The position numbers and the translations under genes are program-made. Below are positions 17,454 to 26,618 of a DNA stretch of 64,000 bases, piece by piece. Origin of the DNA: CAVROP01 sp050012175 (lineage in GTDB: Bacteria; Acidobacteriota; Terriglobia; UBA7540); NCBI GenBank assembly GCA_050012175.1, contig JBEKHR010000009.1, positions 62,001 to 126,000 on the forward strand. Reading direction: 5' to 3'. Numbering within the stretch: position 1 is the first letter of the stretch; every line of letters starts with the position of its first letter. Below the pieces are notes generated by a model. That model saw nothing but the letters and a program-made list of their open reading frames with translations, did no database searches and had not been told where the DNA came from.

Positions 17454-18704
17454 TCAGGACGACGCTCGCAGGTATTCCCGCTCATCCTGGGCGCTCCAGG
17501 ATTTCACCGCCCGGATTTCAGCGGTGCGCCGGTGAGGGTAAACCACGGCTTTGCCGTCAATTTCCTGAGCCATTACCATTCTCAAGAATTCGATAGCGTG
17601 TTCCAGGTCGCCAATTCGAGTAATGTGGCACCCGGCGTCAATCTCGCCGGTAAGCATCAACTCCAGCGTTCGGACGATGTCCCAAGGGGAACCTCCACTG
17701 GACCCGGTGACGTTGATTTCCTTGTAATGGACAATCCCAGTGTCGAGGCCGATAACCTCTTCGCCTTTTTTTAAGCCACCAAACAGGTCCAGGACGGCGC
17801 CCCGACCGACCAGGCTCTGAGCGCTCTCGATGGCCTTCTTGGAGCCAACGGCCACAATCACATCATCGGCCCCGTTATAATTCGTGAGCTGGTTCACCAA
17901 CTTGTTCAAATCAGTTGTCCCCGGGTTGACGACCTGAAGGTCGATTCCGGCCTTGCTTGCCCGCGGTCCCAACAGAGTCCTTACAAGCTCTAACCGTGCC
18001 TCAGCGAGGTCAGCAACCACCATGGCACGAGGTCTGTAGCTAAGCGCCAAGTCCACGTGCATCCGGCCCATAGCCCCTGCACCTATCACCACGGTTACTC
18101 CTCCGGGCTTGAGCCCTTTTATGACTTTGCGCGGTCCCAGAGGTGTCTCCTGCACCAAATGCACATGGCGGTCTTGAGCCGAGACGCAGCAGGACAAAGG
18201 CTCGCTCATGGCAGCATGGGCGAATGGGAAACCCGCGTCTCGAACCGGGAGAAGACACCCCGCTGCCACAGTCTCTTCCGTGACGAGAACATATTCCGCG
18301 AGGTGTCCTGGCAGCGTATAGCCGACAGCGACCTTGGCGACGCCTCGGCCCTCGTCGCGATATCGCTCCGGGTGGTTGATCGGTGGGTGATTAACTGCAG
18401 GTTGAATGACATGACGCTCGCCGGGATGGTAGCGGTCTTTCAATTCCTGCCCCACTTCCACAAGCGTCACGGACCCCTCGTCTCCGAGAATCAGTGGAAA
18501 GCGCTCGAGGTCCCAGCCATACAACTGTTTGTGGTCCGGACCCTGCTCAACCAGCTTGATGAGCGACGTGCAAATCCCCGCAGCATCTACTCGGGCCAGC
18601 ATTTGACGCGGGCTAGGACGCGGAGTCGGTACTCGTCGCACTTGCAGGTGACCGAAACCAACCCCATCCAAAACTAGTGCGCGCATATAAGCAGGAACCG
18701 ACAC
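17454..18704 (-). CDS. zinc-type MDR dehydrogenase, possibly sorbose-1-phosphate reductase-like
   Basis: 416 residues from GTG 18704, chosen because AAGGAG lies 7 nt upstream; the frame stays open to 18827 but that extension is not protein-like. The N-terminal GroES-like domain has AAGICTSLIKL (catalytic zinc Cys), and the Rossmann domain has TVVIGAGAMGRMHVDLAL. Two oddities: the usual GHE motif reads GDEGS, and the four-Cys structural zinc lobe is absent. Both hint at the SorE-like branch of MDR enzymes. It sits in a polyol cluster with another MDR enzyme and a mannitol-type dehydrogenase. The substrate assignment is tentative. Confidence 0.75.
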   Translation of the reverse strand: MSVPAYMRALVLDGVGFGHLQVRRVPTPRPSPRQMLARVDAAGICTSLIKLVEQGPDHKQLYGWDLERFPLILGDEGSVTLVEVGQELKDRYHPGERHVIQPAVNHPPINHPERYRDEGRGVAKVAVGYTLPGHLAEYVLVTEETVAAGCLLPVRDAGFPFAHAAMSEPLSCCVSAQDRHVHLVQETPLGPRKVIKGLKPGGVTVVIGAGAMGRMHVDLALSYRPRAMVVADLAEARLELVRTLLGPRASKAGIDLQVVNPGTTDLNKLVNQLTNYNGADDVIVAVGSKKAIESAQSLVGRGAVLDLFGGLKKGEEVIGLDTGIVHYKEINVTGSSGGSPWDIVRTLELMLTGEIDAGCHITRIGDLEHAIEFLRMVMAQEIDGKAVVYPHRRTAEIRAVKSWSAQDEREYLRASS

Positions 18705-18868
18705 AGAGACGCTCCTTTCCCGGTCGGCATTTTCCGCCAGGCTACCCGCAACATGAAATGTGTGATGGGAAAGATCGCAGACCCATCGGCGACGCGTGAA
18801 ATGGCGTGTAGGGCCAATGCTGTTCACTTAAGCTTTTTCAAGGAGGCTGTTCACTGTTCGACCTTAGA

Positions 18869-18943
18869 ACCCCCTCACCCCCTGCCCCTCTGTCGCCGCG
18901 GCGACAGAGGGTGTCCCGATCTGATCGGGACGGGTGAGGGGGT
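18869..18943. repeat. GC-rich palindromic element
   Basis: Bracketed by ACCCCCTCACCCC and GGGTGAGGGGGT, with two inner hairpins (CTCTGTCGCCGCGGCGACAGAG type and GTCCCGATctGATCGGGAC). The GGGTGAGGGGGTC end is shared with the 75-bp repeats, suggesting a related family. It lies between two minus-strand genes and could also end transcription of the inositol-phosphate synthase gene. Confidence 0.7.
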
Positions 18944-18987
18944 CACCCCGGAAACTTCGCTCGTCATGGCCGCGCAAGGTTGCCTGG

Positions 18988-20313
18988 TTAGTCGTAGTAC
19001 TCCAATCCCAAGTGAGTGATCAGCTCTTCACCTCGCAGATGGCGGAGAGTGTTCTTGAGCTTCATGAGTTGAATGAAGATGTCGTGCTCGGGGTAAACGC
19101 TGGCGGCGCACATGGGGCTCTTGAAGTAGAAGGACAACCATTCCTGGATTCCCATCTTCGCTAGGTCCGGGCAGCGTTGAGCGAGGTCCATGAAAAGGAC
19201 GAGGTCCAGCGCCATGGGAGCGGCCAGGATCGAATCCCGGAAGAGGCAATTCACCTTAATCTGCATCGGATAGCCCAGCCAACCGAAGATATCGAGGTTA
19301 TCCCAACTTTCCTTATTGTCGCCCCGTGGTGGGTAGTACTCGATTCTCACCTTGTGGTAGTAACCCTTATAAAGCTCGGGGTAGAGATCAGGCTGAATGA
19401 TGTACTCGAGCACCGAAAGCTTGCTTTCTTCTTTGCTGCGGAAAGCTTCGGGATCGTCCAGCACCTCGCCATCGCGGTTACCCAAAATGTTGGTTGAAAA
19501 CCAACCCTTCAGTCCCAGCAGCCTGGCCTTGATGCCGGGCGCCAGGAGGGTCTTCATGAAGGTCTGACCTGACTTGAAGTCTTTACCGCAGACGGGAACC
19601 TTCTTCTCGACGGCGAAGCTGGTGAGCGCAGGAATATCCGTGGTGATATGCGGTGCCCCGTTGGCGTGCGGGATGCCCAGCTTCAAGGCAGCGTAGGCAT
19701 AGATCATACTGGGAGAGATGTCCGGGCTGTTTGACTTTAGCCCTTCTTCAAAGCTCTCGAGGGTGTCATGAACAGGATGCGGCTTCGAATAAACTTCCGT
19801 CGATGCGCACCAAATCATGACCAGGCGGTCTGCGCCTGACTGCTTCTTGAAGCGCTGAATGTCTTCCATCACTCGGTCGGCAAGATCCATTTTTGACTTG
19901 CCGGTCTTGACATTGTTGGGATGAAGGTTCTTCACCCACTTCTGTTCAAACGCGGCGGGCATCGGCCGCAACTCGTCGAGAAAATCTTTCAACTGGTCAA
20001 TCTGGGCTTTTTCCAGAACCCCGGCTTTAATGGCTGCTTCATAGGCGCTGTCAGTGAAAAGGTCCCAGCCACCAAAAACCAGATCCTCGAGATTAGCCAA
20101 GGGCACGAAATCTTTGATCTTGGGAATCCGCTTATCCGTGCGTTTTCCCAGGCGTATCGTACCCATTTGTGTAAGAGAACCTATAGGCAGCGCAATCTTT
20201 CTACGAACCGCTTCCACCCCTGCGATCATTGTGGTCGCGACTGCCCCCATTCCGACCGTAAGAACACCTAACTTCCCTTTCGGTTCTGCTATTGGAATCT
20301 CTTTCTTTGTCAC
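18988..20313 (-). CDS. ino1: inositol-3-phosphate (myo-inositol-1-phosphate) synthase
   Basis: 441 residues. Converts glucose 6-phosphate to inositol 3-phosphate using bound NAD. Key blocks: LGVLTVGMGAVATTMIAG (Rossmann), GGWDLF, MIWCASTEVYS, NGAPHITTDIPAL, CGKDFKSGQT, NILGNRDGEVL, and KVRIEYYPPRGDNKESWDNL with GYPMQIKVNCLFRDSILAAP. Length lies between short archaeal and long eukaryotic forms. Start GTG 20313 has GGAGG about 9 nt upstream. It lies within a cluster of catabolic-looking sugar and polyol enzymes, an unusual setting for a biosynthetic inositol enzyme. Confidence 0.95.
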   Translation of the reverse strand: MTKKEIPIAEPKGKLGVLTVGMGAVATTMIAGVEAVRRKIALPIGSLTQMGTIRLGKRTDKRIPKIKDFVPLANLEDLVFGGWDLFTDSAYEAAIKAGVLEKAQIDQLKDFLDELRPMPAAFEQKWVKNLHPNNVKTGKSKMDLADRVMEDIQRFKKQSGADRLVMIWCASTEVYSKPHPVHDTLESFEEGLKSNSPDISPSMIYAYAALKLGIPHANGAPHITTDIPALTSFAVEKKVPVCGKDFKSGQTFMKTLLAPGIKARLLGLKGWFSTNILGNRDGEVLDDPEAFRSKEESKLSVLEYIIQPDLYPELYKGYYHKVRIEYYPPRGDNKESWDNLDIFGWLGYPMQIKVNCLFRDSILAAPMALDLVLFMDLAQRCPDLAKMGIQEWLSFYFKSPMCAASVYPEHDIFIQLMKLKNTLRHLRGEELITHLGLEYYD

Positions 20314-20438
20314 TTTTCTCGTCCTCCGCTTCTTAGGCAGGAAATCAATTCATCAAACCAAACCTGCTATGTTCCGCCAACAGGCATGAAATTGCAATCG
20401 GTTTTGCACCGTGGTGCTGGTCCCGTCAAAGTCGAGAG

Positions 20439-20530
20439 CCTTGGGGGGGGCCAAGGCCCCGAAGGGGCCTTCCTTGAGTAGCCGCAGTCCCGCAGGCGCG
20501 GGACTACTCACGGCATGCCCCTTCGGGGCA
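20439..20530. repeat. hairpin-rich GC element overlapping a gene end
   Basis: Contains GGCCCCgaaGGGGCC (20455-20469) and an AGTCCCGC/GCGGGACT hairpin nested within GAGTAG...CTACTC. The element runs into the stop codon of the PHP gene, so it may act as its terminator or be a mobile palindrome that altered the gene end. Confidence 0.5.
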
Positions 20531-21776
20531 ATTCCCGGCTCACAGAACCACCCGCTTGACTGAAGCGCTCGAACCTGGCGCGTGGGTCGGCAATCGTGGG
20601 TCTGCCTTCAAGATCAACGTACCCCCCCTCACCCTGCGCGACGAGCTGTTGGTGGCCGAGCAGCAGCGCGGCACTCTCGCGGAACCAGGGCTCGAACTCC
20701 GGGTCGAGGGCGAAGGGGTCGAGGAGGGACCGGGCCTCCGGCGTGTTGTGTTCCGTGCCATTGAAGACTGGCCACCAGCGGCGCCGCGCGGTCGAGACAA
20801 TTTCGGACAGACGCTCGCGCGTATTGCGGTGCGGGATGACCTCAATGGCGTAGAAGCCCGTCGCCTCTAATCGGTGGAGGAGAGCCTCGATGTCCCGCTC
20901 GCCGGAGGTAACCGGATTTCCGAGGACCGGGTAAGTTGGGATAGATCCGAAAGCCAGGAAGATCCTGCGCAGCTCCTCGACGGAGACAAAAGCCTCCTCG
21001 GACTCGCGCACGAAGCAAGGAGCGCCCGCCTTGAGGAGTTTGGCGCGAAGGAAGATTTGTAGTGCGGCGTCGTCAGCCGCTGCCCGCGGAGCAGCCCCAC
21101 AACAAACCGAAAGAGCTTCTGAAAGGGATACTCCCTGCACTGCGGCCCACTCGCGTAACCGCGCCAGCGTTGCCCAGGCCACGTGCCGTTCTGTGGCATT
21201 GCCGCGCGGCGTCAACCCACGAACGGACTCCCAGGTCGGGCCATCGGCATGCAGTCGATCCTTGAAGAGGGCGTCGACCTTTTCGGTCATCTCACGATTC
21301 CGCCGCTCGAGGGCCGCCCGCAGGCGCGCGAGGTTGCGCATTTCGGTCGAGGAATCAGGCGGATCCCTGGTCACGCCTTTGCCGCACAGATACACACGGC
21401 CCGGGTTATCGGGGTCATTGAGGAGCAGGCCGTCCGCCTCGGCGTCACGGTCCATGGCGACGGCCTCGAGAGAAAATGCCGCTGCAATGCCCGCAATCTC
21501 GCAGGCGCGGCGGAACTCCTCGTGCCCCGCAATCGTGTAGTGGTCGTTGATGCCCAGGACTGCGAGGCCCTCCTGCGCCGCCTGCCACACCGCTTCCGTC
21601 GGGGAGCGAAAGACGCTGAACGACTCGCTGGTGTGGATGTGGCAGTTGGTTCCACGGTGCGGTCTGGGGCCGAGCTGGGCGCAAAGTTGGCGGAGAGCGC
21701 TCAAGCGCTGTTCGAGCCCTCCCTGGTAAAGCTCCGTCTCGAGTTCGACCGTTCTTTCGAGCGCCGGGCTGTTCAT
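20508..21776 (-). CDS. PHP-domain protein (predicted metal-dependent phosphoesterase)
   Basis: 422 residues. NCHIHTSESFSVF is the first PHP metal-binding motif (HxH), LGINDHYTIAGHEEF carries the next His, and later His/Asp residues lie in EVIPHRN and NGTEHNTPEA. PHP proteins hydrolyse phosphoesters (for example histidinol phosphate or nucleotides) with two or three metals. The start overlaps the upstream aldolase-SDR stop by 4 nt, so the two are translationally coupled and the protein is probably a phosphatase or isomerase-like step of that sugar pathway. Confidence 0.8.
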   Translation of the reverse strand: MNSPALERTVELETELYQGGLEQRLSALRQLCAQLGPRPHRGTNCHIHTSESFSVFRSPTEAVWQAAQEGLAVLGINDHYTIAGHEEFRRACEIAGIAAAFSLEAVAMDRDAEADGLLLNDPDNPGRVYLCGKGVTRDPPDSSTEMRNLARLRAALERRNREMTEKVDALFKDRLHADGPTWESVRGLTPRGNATERHVAWATLARLREWAAVQGVSLSEALSVCCGAAPRAAADDAALQIFLRAKLLKAGAPCFVRESEEAFVSVEELRRIFLAFGSIPTYPVLGNPVTSGERDIEALLHRLEATGFYAIEVIPHRNTRERLSEIVSTARRRWWPVFNGTEHNTPEARSLLDPFALDPEFEPWFRESAALLLGHQQLVAQGEGGYVDLEGRPTIADPRARFERFSQAGGSVSRELPRRGMP

Positions 21777-23710
21777 CGAACCATGACCTGCCCGCTGTCC
21801 ACCACCAGTGTTTGGCCGGTGATGCAGCGCGCTGCATCGGAACAGAGGAAGACGACGGCAGCAGCAACGTCCGAGCGCTTGATATCGCGCTTCAGTGCGG
21901 TCAGCGAAACATAGTAGGGGATGACCTCTTCGGGCTTGATCCCCTTCTTGCGGGCGGCGGTTTTGATGTACTCCGGGTTCCAGATCTTTGACCCTTCGAA
22001 GACGTTGCCTGGGGCGAGGGCATTGACGCGGATGCCATCCGCCCCCAGCTCGAGCGCCCAGCCACGCATCAGGTGGAGCTCGCCAGCTTTCGTAGCGTTG
22101 TAAGCAGAGTTGGCTCGGGAAGCGTCCAAGCCGGTCTTTGAGGAAAGGATCACCATAGCGCCACCGTCACCCTGTGCGCGCATAATGCGAGCCGCCTCCC
22201 GCGCCACCAGGAAATAACCGGTGAGGTTGATCTCCAGCGCCTGCCGCCACTTACTCACCGGCATGTCTACCAACTCGTAAGCAGGCGCAACCCCCGCCGC
22301 GCAAACGACGATGTCCAGACCTCCCCAATGCCGCAAAAGCGTGTCAAATGCGCCTGCCACAGCGCCTTCGTCAGTGACGTCCATGTGCACGGGGAGTGCG
22401 CGCGAGGGTTCCGGCGAGGTGGCTGCCGCTTCTTCGGCGCCTTTGTCGTCAAGGTCGCAGAAGGCCACCGCGGCTCCCGCTTCGACCAAACCCTGGGCAA
22501 TCCCACAGCCCAGACCGGAGGCCGCACCTGTCACCAAGGCAACCTTCCGAGCCAGCGGAGCGGCGGCGGCGCCAAATAAAGCCGAGCGGTAGTGTTCCGC
22601 CTCCCAATTAATGATGAATTCGGCAGAAGCCGGGCCGAGGTTGTGCGCGCCGCCCCGCCCCATCGCCAAACGCGTGATCTTGGCGGCGGCGACCCCCAGC
22701 GCCTCCGCCGCATCAAGCTTGGTAGCACTTTCAGCCAGCAGGAAGGTCCCCACATTTCTAATCATGGCTACCCTTGGCGGAGCCTTCTCGCGCAATGCCG
22801 GTTTCAGCTTCGCGGCCAATTCGTCCGGTGATTCGCCCAGCACGGCGCGGGAGCCAGTGTAAACAATATGGTCGGGTGTCAGTGAGCCACCGGCCAACGT
22901 CTCCGCCCTCTCGTCACACGCCACCCCGGCCAACTCCGTATCATTCGTCAAGCGGGCGAAAGGAGCGCCTCCTCGCGCCTCTCGCCACGTGCGGCGCAAC
23001 GAGACCATGGCCTTGCGTAAGGCCGCAGAATCCAGGCCAGAGGATGCGCGCACCGGCGGCGCTTCCGGCAGGAAGTACCGCCCGCAACGTCCCACCCATT
23101 CATGGTGGAGCGCCAGGCATGTCCGTGCCTCAGGAGCCGAGACGAGAAGGCCGTGGTTCTCCATGAAAATGACAACCGGAGGATGGTTGTGTTTCTTTTC
23201 GTAAGCCTCAGCAGCAGACTTGATGGTGGTTGCGAGGCGCCAGCCGGGGTCGGTGTAGGGCACCCAGAGCGGCGGGAGTTCACTCGCCGGCGTAATCTCC
23301 CCCAGGGCCTTCAACCCCGGCCCGCAATTCAGGGCGTTGGCCGCGACGGGGTGGGTGTGGATGACCACCTTGCCGAGCATGGCGTGGAGCGCGGTCTCGA
23401 CGGATGGCCGCCCGCTGCCGCCGCTGACTGCGGAGGACAGATGTTGCAGCACGCGCGCCTCGCGGGCATTCGTCGCCAGCGTGGCAAGGTCCTTCCGATC
23501 GAAAATGCTCAGGACTCCAGCCGTATCCAGTTCCACCCACCCGGCGGACTCACTCATCGCCGTCAGGGGCGTACCGCTGGCCTTGATGGCCATGGTCCGC
23601 CCGTCCTGAGATTTCACCGATGTGTTGCCGCCGCCCGCCTGGACGTAGTCCGGATTAGCGCCGACCGCGCGAGAGATTGCAATTAATTGTGCCAGAGATT
23701 CTTTATCCAT
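21773..23710 (-). CDS. bifunctional class II aldolase / short-chain dehydrogenase (rhamnulose-1-phosphate aldolase type)
   Basis: 645 residues, a two-domain fusion. Residues about 1-385 are a class II aldolase/adducin domain: GGGNTSVKSQDGR, IKASGTPLT, VIHTHPVAANAL (zinc HxH) and ENHGLLVSAPEA. Residues about 390-645 are an SDR: ALVTGAASGLGCGIAQGL (NAD site), VVCAAGVAPAY, SSKTGLDASRANSAYNATKAG (Ser, YxxxK) and ALAPGNVFEGS. Fusions of this kind cleave L-rhamnulose 1-phosphate and oxidise the lactaldehyde, or act on related ketose phosphates. No rhamnose isomerase or rhamnulose kinase is visible nearby, so the real sugar may differ. Confidence 0.9.
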   Translation of the reverse strand: MDKESLAQLIAISRAVGANPDYVQAGGGNTSVKSQDGRTMAIKASGTPLTAMSESAGWVELDTAGVLSIFDRKDLATLATNAREARVLQHLSSAVSGGSGRPSVETALHAMLGKVVIHTHPVAANALNCGPGLKALGEITPASELPPLWVPYTDPGWRLATTIKSAAEAYEKKHNHPPVVIFMENHGLLVSAPEARTCLALHHEWVGRCGRYFLPEAPPVRASSGLDSAALRKAMVSLRRTWREARGGAPFARLTNDTELAGVACDERAETLAGGSLTPDHIVYTGSRAVLGESPDELAAKLKPALREKAPPRVAMIRNVGTFLLAESATKLDAAEALGVAAAKITRLAMGRGGAHNLGPASAEFIINWEAEHYRSALFGAAAAPLARKVALVTGAASGLGCGIAQGLVEAGAAVAFCDLDDKGAEEAAATSPEPSRALPVHMDVTDEGAVAGAFDTLLRHWGGLDIVVCAAGVAPAYELVDMPVSKWRQALEINLTGYFLVAREAARIMRAQGDGGAMVILSSKTGLDASRANSAYNATKAGELHLMRGWALELGADGIRVNALAPGNVFEGSKIWNPEYIKTAARKKGIKPEEVIPYYVSLTALKRDIKRSDVAAAVVFLCSDAARCITGQTLVVDSGQVMVR

Positions 23711-23721
23711 CGTGGTGGTTA

Positions 23722-24774
23722 CTATTCACAATCGATGACGACCTTGATTCCTTGTCCCGCCTCGACCACGGCATAGGCTTTGACCATATCTTGCAGTTTA
23801 AAGCGGTGCGTTAGGAAGCGATCCCAGGGCAAGTCGTCGCGGGAGACCATTTCCAGGGCCTGGTGGTAGTGCTGGAGGTTGGAAGCAAAGCAGCCAAAGA
23901 CGGAAATCTCGTTGTAATGAATGAAATTGGTGTCGATGCCCAAAACCGGGTCGTCCTTGGGCACGCCGGCAAAGAATGAAACTCGCGCTTTCTTGCGAAC
24001 CAGCTTCAGCGCATCAGCCTGGGCCGCCTTCACGGAACAGGCGACTATGGCCACATCGAATCTCTCTTCCCCGCCTGCCGCCATAATCTTATGGACAGCG
24101 TCCCCACTGGACGTATTCACGGGCAGACCGACCCCAAACTCGCGAACATAATTCAAACGTTCCTGCGACACGTCCACCACCATCACCGAGTCGCAACCTC
24201 GCGCCTTTAGAATGCTGGCGTGCATCAGGCCAATGGGCCCCGATCCGAAGACCACGGCACGATCTGCCGGCTGAGGAGATAAGTACTCCTGGCCGTTCAG
24301 GACACAGGAAAGCGGTTCGATCAGCGCCGCGCGCTCCACGGACATGGAATTCGGAATTGGAATCACGTTGCCTTGCGCCACCGCAAGGGCAGGAATCTTG
24401 ACGTACTCCGCGAATCCCCCGGCGTAATCGTAACCCAGCGCTGTGAAGGAGTCACAGAGATTGTATTGCTTGCGCTTGCAGTAAACGCACTTTCCGCAGC
24501 CAACCACGGTGGCGACCACAACTTTTTGGCCGATGTGCAGCCCACCTCCTACACCTGAACCAATCTCGTGAACAGTTCCAACAATCTCATGCCCGGTGAT
24601 CGCCGGCGGCACTACGTTCTTCTGCCCATGGGTGTAAATGCGCTTGTCCGTCCCGCACACGGAACAGCGCAGGACCCGCAAAACAACCTCCCCGGTTCCA
24701 ACCGTGGGCTTCGGAACATCCTCGATCCGCACGTCTCGCGGCCCGTAAAAAACTGCTGCTTTCATTTGACTCAT
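23722..24774 (-). CDS. zinc-dependent alcohol/polyol dehydrogenase (MDR family)
   Basis: 350 residues with a complete medium-chain dehydrogenase layout: RCSVCGTDKRIY (catalytic Cys), TGHEIVGTV (His-Glu), the structural zinc lobe GCGKCVYCKRKQYNLC with four cysteines, and the NAD fold VVFGSGPIGLMHASIL. Sorbitol and threonine dehydrogenases look like this. GGAG lies 7 nt before ATG 24774. It is the promoter-proximal gene of the minus-strand sugar cluster, 11 nt ahead of the aldolase-SDR gene. Confidence 0.9.
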   Translation of the reverse strand: MSQMKAAVFYGPRDVRIEDVPKPTVGTGEVVLRVLRCSVCGTDKRIYTHGQKNVVPPAITGHEIVGTVHEIGSGVGGGLHIGQKVVVATVVGCGKCVYCKRKQYNLCDSFTALGYDYAGGFAEYVKIPALAVAQGNVIPIPNSMSVERAALIEPLSCVLNGQEYLSPQPADRAVVFGSGPIGLMHASILKARGCDSVMVVDVSQERLNYVREFGVGLPVNTSSGDAVHKIMAAGGEERFDVAIVACSVKAAQADALKLVRKKARVSFFAGVPKDDPVLGIDTNFIHYNEISVFGCFASNLQHYHQALEMVSRDDLPWDRFLTHRFKLQDMVKAYAVVEAGQGIKVVIDCE

Positions 24775-25039
24775 GATCTTTCTCCAGCCTCATTCGGCTG
24801 GTACCCAATTGCCCAACTCACTACCTTGGTAGCTAAGTACACAGTTCCAGAAATTCAGGCACGTATTGCGAACGATACACGCTAAGCGCGGGCTCTCGCC
24901 TGCGGCGTGCTCCGGGCACCTTCGGAGTACGCCGTGACTCGGGAAGAACGGCCAGCGGATTACGAACCGGATGGCGCCACCCTGGATACCAGCAAGCCGA
25001 ACGTGTTGTATCTGCTTGGTCGGTCTTGTTGTGTCTCGG

Positions 25040-25057
25040 CTCAGCGGCGCCGCTGAG
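25040..25057 (-). terminator. perfect palindrome after the cyclase-like gene
   Basis: CTCAGCGGCGCCGCTGAG is an 18-bp perfect palindrome 15 nt past the stop of the minus-strand gene ending at 25072. A second imperfect hairpin (GGCGTGCTCCG/CGGAGTACGCC) lies at 24904-24933. Neither has a T-run, so termination is a guess. Confidence 0.35.
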
Positions 25058-25071
25058 AAACGGTCGAACCC

Positions 25072-25866
25072 TCACGCGCCCGCCTTCCCAGGCTTGCCTG
25101 GCTTCCTCACTGATTGGGTTTGTTCGAACTCCGCAAAGTATTCGTGCGCGAGCCTACGGTGTGCGGCTATCCTGTCGACCGCGTAACCGGTCGTGGTCGG
25201 GAAAGCGGCACAGTGATCGTAATATGCATCCAGCTCCTTCAAGAGCGCGCGCGCCAATTTGCCGGCGGGTTTATCCGTCAGCCACCATCGCCATAAGATA
25301 TGCGAAAGCGGCTTTGAACCGGCGGGCGCGAACGCTCTGGCTGACTCGTGAACATAGATTCCAAATGGCGGAGCATTCGTCTGAGAAACAAAGGCCTGGA
25401 CGAGCGGCATACCTATGAGCATCGAGTCCGAATACGTGCTTTCCTGGAGAATCTGAGCGCCTGCTTTACATTCTCGGCCGAGTATGACAGGTCCGTACGC
25501 CACAGCTGCGCGTACAACTGAGCGTTCCCAAAGTTCAACAGCGAGAAACTCGGCGGCCATCGAGCGGAACACGTCAGAGAAGAAGAACCTCACCGGATCG
25601 GCCTCTTGCGAGACGATGTATATTCCGTCGATCATCGGAAACAGTTCCAGCGGCGTCTTTTTGTTCTTCCGGACCGCTGTCAACGCGGCGACATGGAGCT
25701 TCATAATGGGAATCGCTGCTGTGCGAACGGAACGCAGAAGCTTGGCGCGTGCGCCCATGATGTCGATCCAGACGACGTACCGATAGCATTCGGGACCGGC
25801 ATTCTCGCCCATGAAGTAAGGGCGGAGATAATCTAAGTCTGAGGGCGCAAGACCTGGGATTTTCAT
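25072..25866 (-). CDS. nucleotide-cyclase-like protein, unknown function
   Basis: 264 residues from ATG 25866 (GGAG 6 nt upstream; GTG 25878 also possible). YVVWIDIMGARAKL at about 30-43, FPMIDGIYIVSQ, VVRAAVAYGPVILG and SMLIGMPLVQAF follow the order of strands and loops seen in a divergent branch of the class III cyclase fold, in which IDIxG carries a metal-binding Asp. Such proteins are usually annotated as hypothetical, and some occur in defence or signalling contexts. The C-terminal tail is basic (KPGKPGKAGA). Catalytic capacity uncertain. Confidence 0.6.
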   Translation of the reverse strand: MKIPGLAPSDLDYLRPYFMGENAGPECYRYVVWIDIMGARAKLLRSVRTAAIPIMKLHVAALTAVRKNKKTPLELFPMIDGIYIVSQEADPVRFFFSDVFRSMAAEFLAVELWERSVVRAAVAYGPVILGRECKAGAQILQESTYSDSMLIGMPLVQAFVSQTNAPPFGIYVHESARAFAPAGSKPLSHILWRWWLTDKPAGKLARALLKELDAYYDHCAAFPTTTGYAVDRIAAHRRLAHEYFAEFEQTQSVRKPGKPGKAGA

Positions 25867-26294
25867 GCTCGTCTCCACGAAAACTGTGCTCGTGACCGGT
25901 GGTCAACTCCGTCATCCTCTGCCCGCGGTCACGCACCTGCTCGGAAATCGACATGAAGCGTTTGCAGGCAGCCCGCCCGCGCTGCTCAGCGACAACGGCG
26001 CAGCAGAGGCCCGTTCAGGTCGGATTGTCGCGCACTCGAAAAGAATACTTCACTCTCAGGGCGGGTTGTGTGACCCAAGGGCGCGCCGTGGCAAACTGCC
26101 CTTCGATCCCCCGCGCGAACACGTTAGCGCACTCATGAAACCCCGTACTAAGGTGGCTTTGCCCGCTACGCCGCCGTATGACGGTCGGGTTAAACAGGTG
26201 CGGGGACAGGATGGGTCGGCAACTGTTCGCACGCTCACCTTGACCGAAAACCGGTGCCAACAAGCGCCCAGTATACAGGTAAGCCCATATAGAT
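25867..26294. other. intergenic region, nothing recognised
   Basis: Small frames on both strands (for example 25865-26368) have no family-like sequence, ribosome binding site or sensible composition. Confidence 0.4.
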
Positions 26295-26618
26295 TCAACG
26301 CGAAGGTGTGCCAACGGTGTGGCGGCGGAGACGCCCCACTTGGGTCACGCCAGCTAACTGTTCGGTAAGCCGTGCAGCATGGAGGCGCTTCCCAGGTTGT
26401 ACACCCGCGTTAGCGAGGAAGACATTTGCCGAAATCGCGAGAGCCTCACGGCGCGGCTGGGTTTCCTCGGGAGAATCGTACACCGCAGCAATGCGGGAAG
26501 GTGACTCAAAGAACTGCGGGTGCCCCTCGGCGAAACCGTCGACCGCTGCCGCCACCGGTGGCGTACCGGTGGGGGCGAGCATCTCCCACGGTGGCGCCTC
26601 AGAGCAGCCATTCGGCAA
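26295..26618 (-). CDS. possible 107-residue protein overlapping the regulator gene
   Basis: The frame starts inside the last codons of the XRE regulator gene (20-nt overlap), a layout that would allow translational coupling. The product has reasonable composition (for example REALAISANVFLANAGVQPG) but no recognised family, signal peptide or clear Shine-Dalgarno of its own. It could be a small partner of the regulator or a chance frame. Confidence 0.35.
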   Translation of the reverse strand: MPNGCSEAPPWEMLAPTGTPPVAAAVDGFAEGHPQFFESPSRIAAVYDSPEETQPRREALAISANVFLANAGVQPGKRLHAARLTEQLAGVTQVGRLRRHTVGTPSR

